The notes under the pieces: model-generated
The model's input: the letters and a program-made list of their open reading frames with translations, nothing else
What the model was told of the DNA's origin: nothing
Databases searched by the model: none
Assembly: GCA_965370495.1 (NCBI GenBank)
Contig: CBDUUV010000103.1
Coordinates: 1-8,702 of the forward strand
DNA: 8,702 bases
Direction: 5' to 3'
Source of the DNA: Krumholzibacterium sp965370495
GTDB taxonomy: Bacteria > Krumholzibacteriota > Krumholzibacteriia > Krumholzibacteriales > Krumholzibacteriaceae
Part shown: piece after piece, positions 5,888 to 8,702 of the stretch
How the letters are laid out: every line of letters begins with the position of its first letter
How positions within the stretch are numbered: position 1 is the first letter of the stretch
Program-made: the position numbers and the translations under genes

Positions 5888-8167
5888 CTATTTCAACTTG
5901 CTTTTAACTTTGGTGATAAGCTCCGGGGCTGTTTCCTCCGCGCCCGGATAAAGTGTGCAAGCTGAATCAGCGTAAAACCTTTCACTATCGAAAAGGCCTT
6001 TTTTCTTGAGCTGAGAGTCGATATTTTCAATAATCCTTTTTTCCAGATCGGAGGTTTTTTGGTAGCTTTCGAGCGAAATGATTCCGAAAATATCAATTTC
6101 TATCCAGGAAAAATAGTCTGTTTTGCGCACTTCCTTTCTCAGGCCGATGCTCAAGTTGTTGACAAGTTCAAGTGCATGATCAGAAGATATTTTATAATAA
6201 CCGGCTAATCCATGTATTTTAAAGAGAGTTAGAGCAATGCCATGATGGTATCTGTTCGCCCTCTCAATCTCTTCATTTATCCGGTCTAAAAAGATCTTCT
6301 GGTTTGACTTGAGCAAGCCCTGAAAGCCGGAGAGTGATTTCTCATCTGGGGCCGTAGTTGTCTTTTTAAGGATCGGGAGAAGGATGTCCCGGATTTTGTC
6401 CAGGATCATCAGTTCGTGATGCCCGAATATCGAAGAATCCAAAGGGCTCTGTGGTACCTTGTTGTATCCGTTGTAGACAGCTGTGAAATCACCCTCGACC
6501 CGGAACGGATACGAGATAACGGACAGATAAGCTGGAATTTCTTTATAAGTATCTATGTTTTTCGGAAGAAAACCTATCGTCTCGGGCTTGTCGAGTTCAA
6601 GAGTACGTTTCCTGATTTCATCGTCGTATTCTATTCTTGACTTACTGTTTAGTTCGTCATCCGGGAATTTGAAATAATTGATCGATTCCATTTCTCCGTT
6701 GGAAAAGAAAAAGCTGCCCATAGAAGCATTTAAAAGAGAAGATAGAATGCCGGGTATCTGTTTCAACCTGTCAGCGTTCGATTCAAGGCCCATGACAAGG
6801 GGAGTTAGAGCTGAAAGGTCCTCGTATCCTTTTATTTTTCTGAACTGGTCCAGGTCTTTGAGTTGTGAATGGACGAAAAACCCTACCTGAAAGGACAGGG
6901 TATCCTTCAGTTGTAGAAATCTTTCCATCGCAGCAAGAATTGAAAACTCAATAACAAGCACGCCAAGCGGCTTGTTATGCAAAAGAGGTAGATATATCGA
7001 TGTGATAGAATCCTTGTTTGCCTTGATTTTCAGAGAAGTGTCATGAATGGCTTCGGTCAAAATAACTTCTTCGGCATTGAGATAAGCTTTTGCCAGGCTT
7101 CCCTTGCTGCAGTATATCCTTGGTGCTTTATCGGCACATAGCATATGCTGCGCGCTTCCACCAAGGATCAACCAGTCTCCTTCATCCGTTGCCGTATAGA
7201 TGGTTACCGTATCAGCATTGAGTTTTTCAGCCAGCGTGGAACTCAAAAACGTGAACTTTTCATAGAACCCGTACTCAGACCTGAACAGAGACTCCAGACA
7301 ACTTCTTATCTGATACTCAGTATCACGCATGTTTTGAGTATCGATTCTGAGATGTTGTTCCAGAATCGGTGATATCTTGGAAGCTAGTAGTTCGATGGTA
7401 GCAACATCATCTTCAACAAGTAATTTTTCGCTCCTGGATGTCGAAACATTCAGCACTCCGATCAGGTGGTTTTCGAAAACCAGCGGGGTTGATATTGCAC
7501 TAATAATCAGTGGTCTTTCTCTCTCTCTTGAATCGAGCTGATTTTCATGTATATCACTTATTAGCTTTGATATGCCTGATTCGGCTACTTCGCCGGCTAT
7601 CCCCTCTCCGATTTTCTGCCTTGTATTTATGATTACGTTTCTGCTGAGTCCGGTGGCATAACCTATGTACAATTCTTCAGCCTTTTCGCTGTGCAGCATA
7701 ATTGATCCCGAAGTTGCTCCAACCGACCTGACGGAGATCTCCAGCAGCCACTTCAAAAGTCTTCCTCGATCTGATATTCTTTTGATGTACTCCAGAGCCA
7801 CTTCGAGGTGAGCCGGCCATGGCAAGGCTTCAGAAGATTCCCCTGAATCATCCATAGAAAGGCGTGTTACAGCTTCTGATGGATTGATGATCTTGAGTTT
7901 TTCCTGTTTGAGAAGATTTATCTCTTCCTCATAATCCCTTCGCTTATCAGTTACTATGATGTAATCTGCTTTTCTGAATTCGGAAATAAATGATTTGTCA
8001 CTGAATTTCGGAATACCGATAATCTCGGCTATTTCCAGAGCAACTGCCTTGGGATTCTTGTCGTAGATAGCAATTATATTATATTCTGGATTCTGGTGGA
8101 ACTCGCTCAGAATGTTTAATTCGTCCTCTCCACCACCAAGAATCGCTATATTGTTTACTTTTTCCAC
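5888..8167 (-). CDS. Multi-domain sensor-like protein: Rossmann-like N-terminus, GAF domains, degenerate GGDEF
   Basis: No named family is recognised for the whole protein (759 aa from the GTG at 8167). Residues 1-105 look like a Rossmann-type nucleotide-binding fold: a hydrophobic strand, then GGGEDE (11-16), then a strand ending in IAIYDKNP. Residues about 130-270 are a clear GAF domain (GEGIAGEVAESG, then STPLVFENHLIGVLNVS). Residues about 295-430 are a second GAF domain, ending in SIYLPLLHNKPLGVLVIEF. Residues about 445-600 may be a worn third GAF. The last about 145 residues follow the pattern of a GGDEF domain, but the signature reads EIDIF (690-694) and the first metal-binding aspartate segment is not seen, so diguanylate cyclase activity is unlikely. 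There is no signal peptide or membrane segment, so it is probably cytosolic. By inference it is a small-molecule or redox sensor that acts through protein contacts. It has its own promoter and lies between mutS and mutL; a role in repair is not shown. Ends in TAG. Confidence 0.8.
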   Translation of the reverse strand: MEKVNNIAILGGGEDELNILSEFHQNPEYNIIAIYDKNPKAVALEIAEIIGIPKFSDKSFISEFRKADYIIVTDKRRDYEEEINLLKQEKLKIINPSEAVTRLSMDDSGESSEALPWPAHLEVALEYIKRISDRGRLLKWLLEISVRSVGATSGSIMLHSEKAEELYIGYATGLSRNVIINTRQKIGEGIAGEVAESGISKLISDIHENQLDSRERERPLIISAISTPLVFENHLIGVLNVSTSRSEKLLVEDDVATIELLASKISPILEQHLRIDTQNMRDTEYQIRSCLESLFRSEYGFYEKFTFLSSTLAEKLNADTVTIYTATDEGDWLILGGSAQHMLCADKAPRIYCSKGSLAKAYLNAEEVILTEAIHDTSLKIKANKDSITSIYLPLLHNKPLGVLVIEFSILAAMERFLQLKDTLSFQVGFFVHSQLKDLDQFRKIKGYEDLSALTPLVMGLESNADRLKQIPGILSSLLNASMGSFFFSNGEMESINYFKFPDDELNSKSRIEYDDEIRKRTLELDKPETIGFLPKNIDTYKEIPAYLSVISYPFRVEGDFTAVYNGYNKVPQSPLDSSIFGHHELMILDKIRDILLPILKKTTTAPDEKSLSGFQGLLKSNQKIFLDRINEEIERANRYHHGIALTLFKIHGLAGYYKISSDHALELVNNLSIGLRKEVRKTDYFSWIEIDIFGIISLESYQKTSDLEKRIIENIDSQLKKKGLFDSERFYADSACTLYPGAEETAPELITKVKSKLK

Positions 8168-8173
8168 GATTAA

Positions 8174-8178
8174 CCCCG
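8174..8178 (-). promoter_or_regulatory. Ribosome binding site that sets the start of the GAF-domain gene
   Basis: CGGGG on the minus strand lies 6 nt before the GTG at 8167-8165. It is a moderate, G-rich Shine-Dalgarno match. It supports this start over the in-frame TTG at 8239, which is itself the -35 box of the promoter and so lies upstream of the expected transcription start. Confidence 0.55.
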
Positions 8179-8210
8179 AAATAATGCAACAAACAGACCA
8201 TTCCGATTGG

Positions 8211-8239
8211 ATTATAGCAAGAGTCAAGCCATATATCAA
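8211..8239 (-). promoter_or_regulatory. Strong sigma70-type promoter for the GAF-domain gene
   Basis: On the minus strand TTGATA (8239-8234) is separated by exactly 17 nt from TATAAT (8216-8211), and TG precedes the -10 by one base (TGCTATAAT), which makes an extended -10. That is 11 of 12 consensus bases. The -35 box begins at the base right after the mutS stop codon. Transcription would start near 8204, giving a leader of roughly 37 nt to the GTG start at 8167. It probably serves the GAF-domain gene and perhaps mutL and miaA downstream. Prediction from sequence only. Confidence 0.8.
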
Positions 8240-8702
8240 TTATAGGGAGTTATTCGACATCTTGCGCAATTCAGACAGGATTTGAAGCGCTTGAAGAGGT
8301 GTAAGAATATCAGTATCGATTTCCTGCAATTTTTTGATGACCGGAAGAGTCTCTTTAAATAGAGAAGGTTGTAGAGGACTTTCTTTAATCGTATTATCTT
8401 GGCCGTTTTTTGTTTTTTCCAGAGATTTGAATATTATCCATGCTTTTTCGATGACTTTTGATGGGATTCCAGCCATTTGCGCAACATGGATTCCGTAACT
8501 CCTGTCACTTTTCCCCTCAATTATCCTGTAGAGGAAAACGATCGAATTTTCCCATTCCCGTACGTCTACCCTCATATTCCTGATCCTGTGATATTTTTCA
8601 GCTAGTTGGGTTAGTTCATGGAAATGAGTAGCAAAAAGAGCTTTAGGTTTTTTTCCTTCTTCTTCAAGAAGATATTCAGTTACCGCCCATGCTATGCTGA
8701 GG
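8240..8702 (-). CDS. mutS: DNA mismatch repair protein MutS, C-terminal 153 residues (5' end outside window)
   Basis: MutS binds mismatched or looped DNA and uses ATP to recruit MutL. The window opens inside the ATPase domain, just after where the Walker B segment should lie. The fragment starts LSIAWAVTEYL, continues with the conserved FATHFHEL segment (fragment residues about 23-30), and then the DRSYGIHVAQMAGIP stretch typical of the MutS family. After the ATPase comes a short charged linker with QPSLF (residues 111-115), which fits a beta-clamp binding motif, and the usual C-terminal helix with TPLQALQILSEL. Only the last 111 residues have a methionine start inside the window, but the frame is open to the edge and the homology continues through it, so this is a cut gene and not a small ORF. 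It ends in TAA, and the promoter of the next gene begins at the following base. Identification is by recognised family motifs. Confidence 0.97.
   Translation of the reverse strand, partial: LSIAWAVTEYLLEEEGKKPKALFATHFHELTQLAEKYHRIRNMRVDVREWENSIVFLYRIIEGKSDRSYGIHVAQMAGIPSKVIEKAWIIFKSLEKTKNGQDNTIKESPLQPSLFKETLPVIKKLQEIDTDILTPLQALQILSELRKMSNNSL

Overview
The window is a compact block of bacterial chromosome in which every gene is on the minus strand. Genes are therefore listed here in transcription order, from the right end to the left. No mobile element, CRISPR array, integrase or attachment site is visible. Base composition is moderate by eye and looks even across the window. Genes have Shine-Dalgarno-type leaders and are tightly packed, with 1-5 nt overlaps or gaps. 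The lineage cannot be fixed from the window. The organism is a bacterium whose MutL belongs to the endonuclease type (as in most bacteria outside the E. coli group), with a DUF512 radical-SAM/der/plsY cluster like that of many Firmicutes and deep-branching phyla. A poorly sampled phylum is possible, but that is a guess.

Right part (8702 to about 3053): the 3' end of mutS (mismatch recognition ATPase) enters at the right edge. Directly after its stop codon lies a near-consensus sigma70 promoter with an extended -10. This promoter leads into a long gene of unknown function, with a Rossmann-like N-terminus, two GAF domains, a weak third GAF-like segment and a C-terminal GGDEF-like domain that has lost its signature. 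A 136-bp gap follows, then mutL, which shares one base with miaA (tRNA isopentenyltransferase).

Middle (about 3069 to 2884): a promoter with a perfect TTGACA box inside the end of miaA drives a tRNA-Gly(CCC) gene with encoded CCA. Just after the tRNA is a 9-bp hairpin with a U-tract. Its first arm can also pair with the ribosome binding site of the next gene, so this short stretch may be a terminator and a translational switch at once.

Left part (2884 to 1): a DUF512/PDZ radical-SAM protein, the double-GTPase ribosome assembly factor Der, and the start of plsY (glycerol-3-phosphate acyltransferase), joined by an ATGA overlap and a 5-nt gap, so they look like one translationally coupled operon.

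Most of the window is well-known housekeeping: mismatch repair, tRNA modification, a tRNA, ribosome assembly and phospholipid synthesis. The least described parts are the GAF/degenerate-GGDEF protein placed between mutS and mutL, and the three-armed RNA element between the tRNA and the radical-SAM gene.
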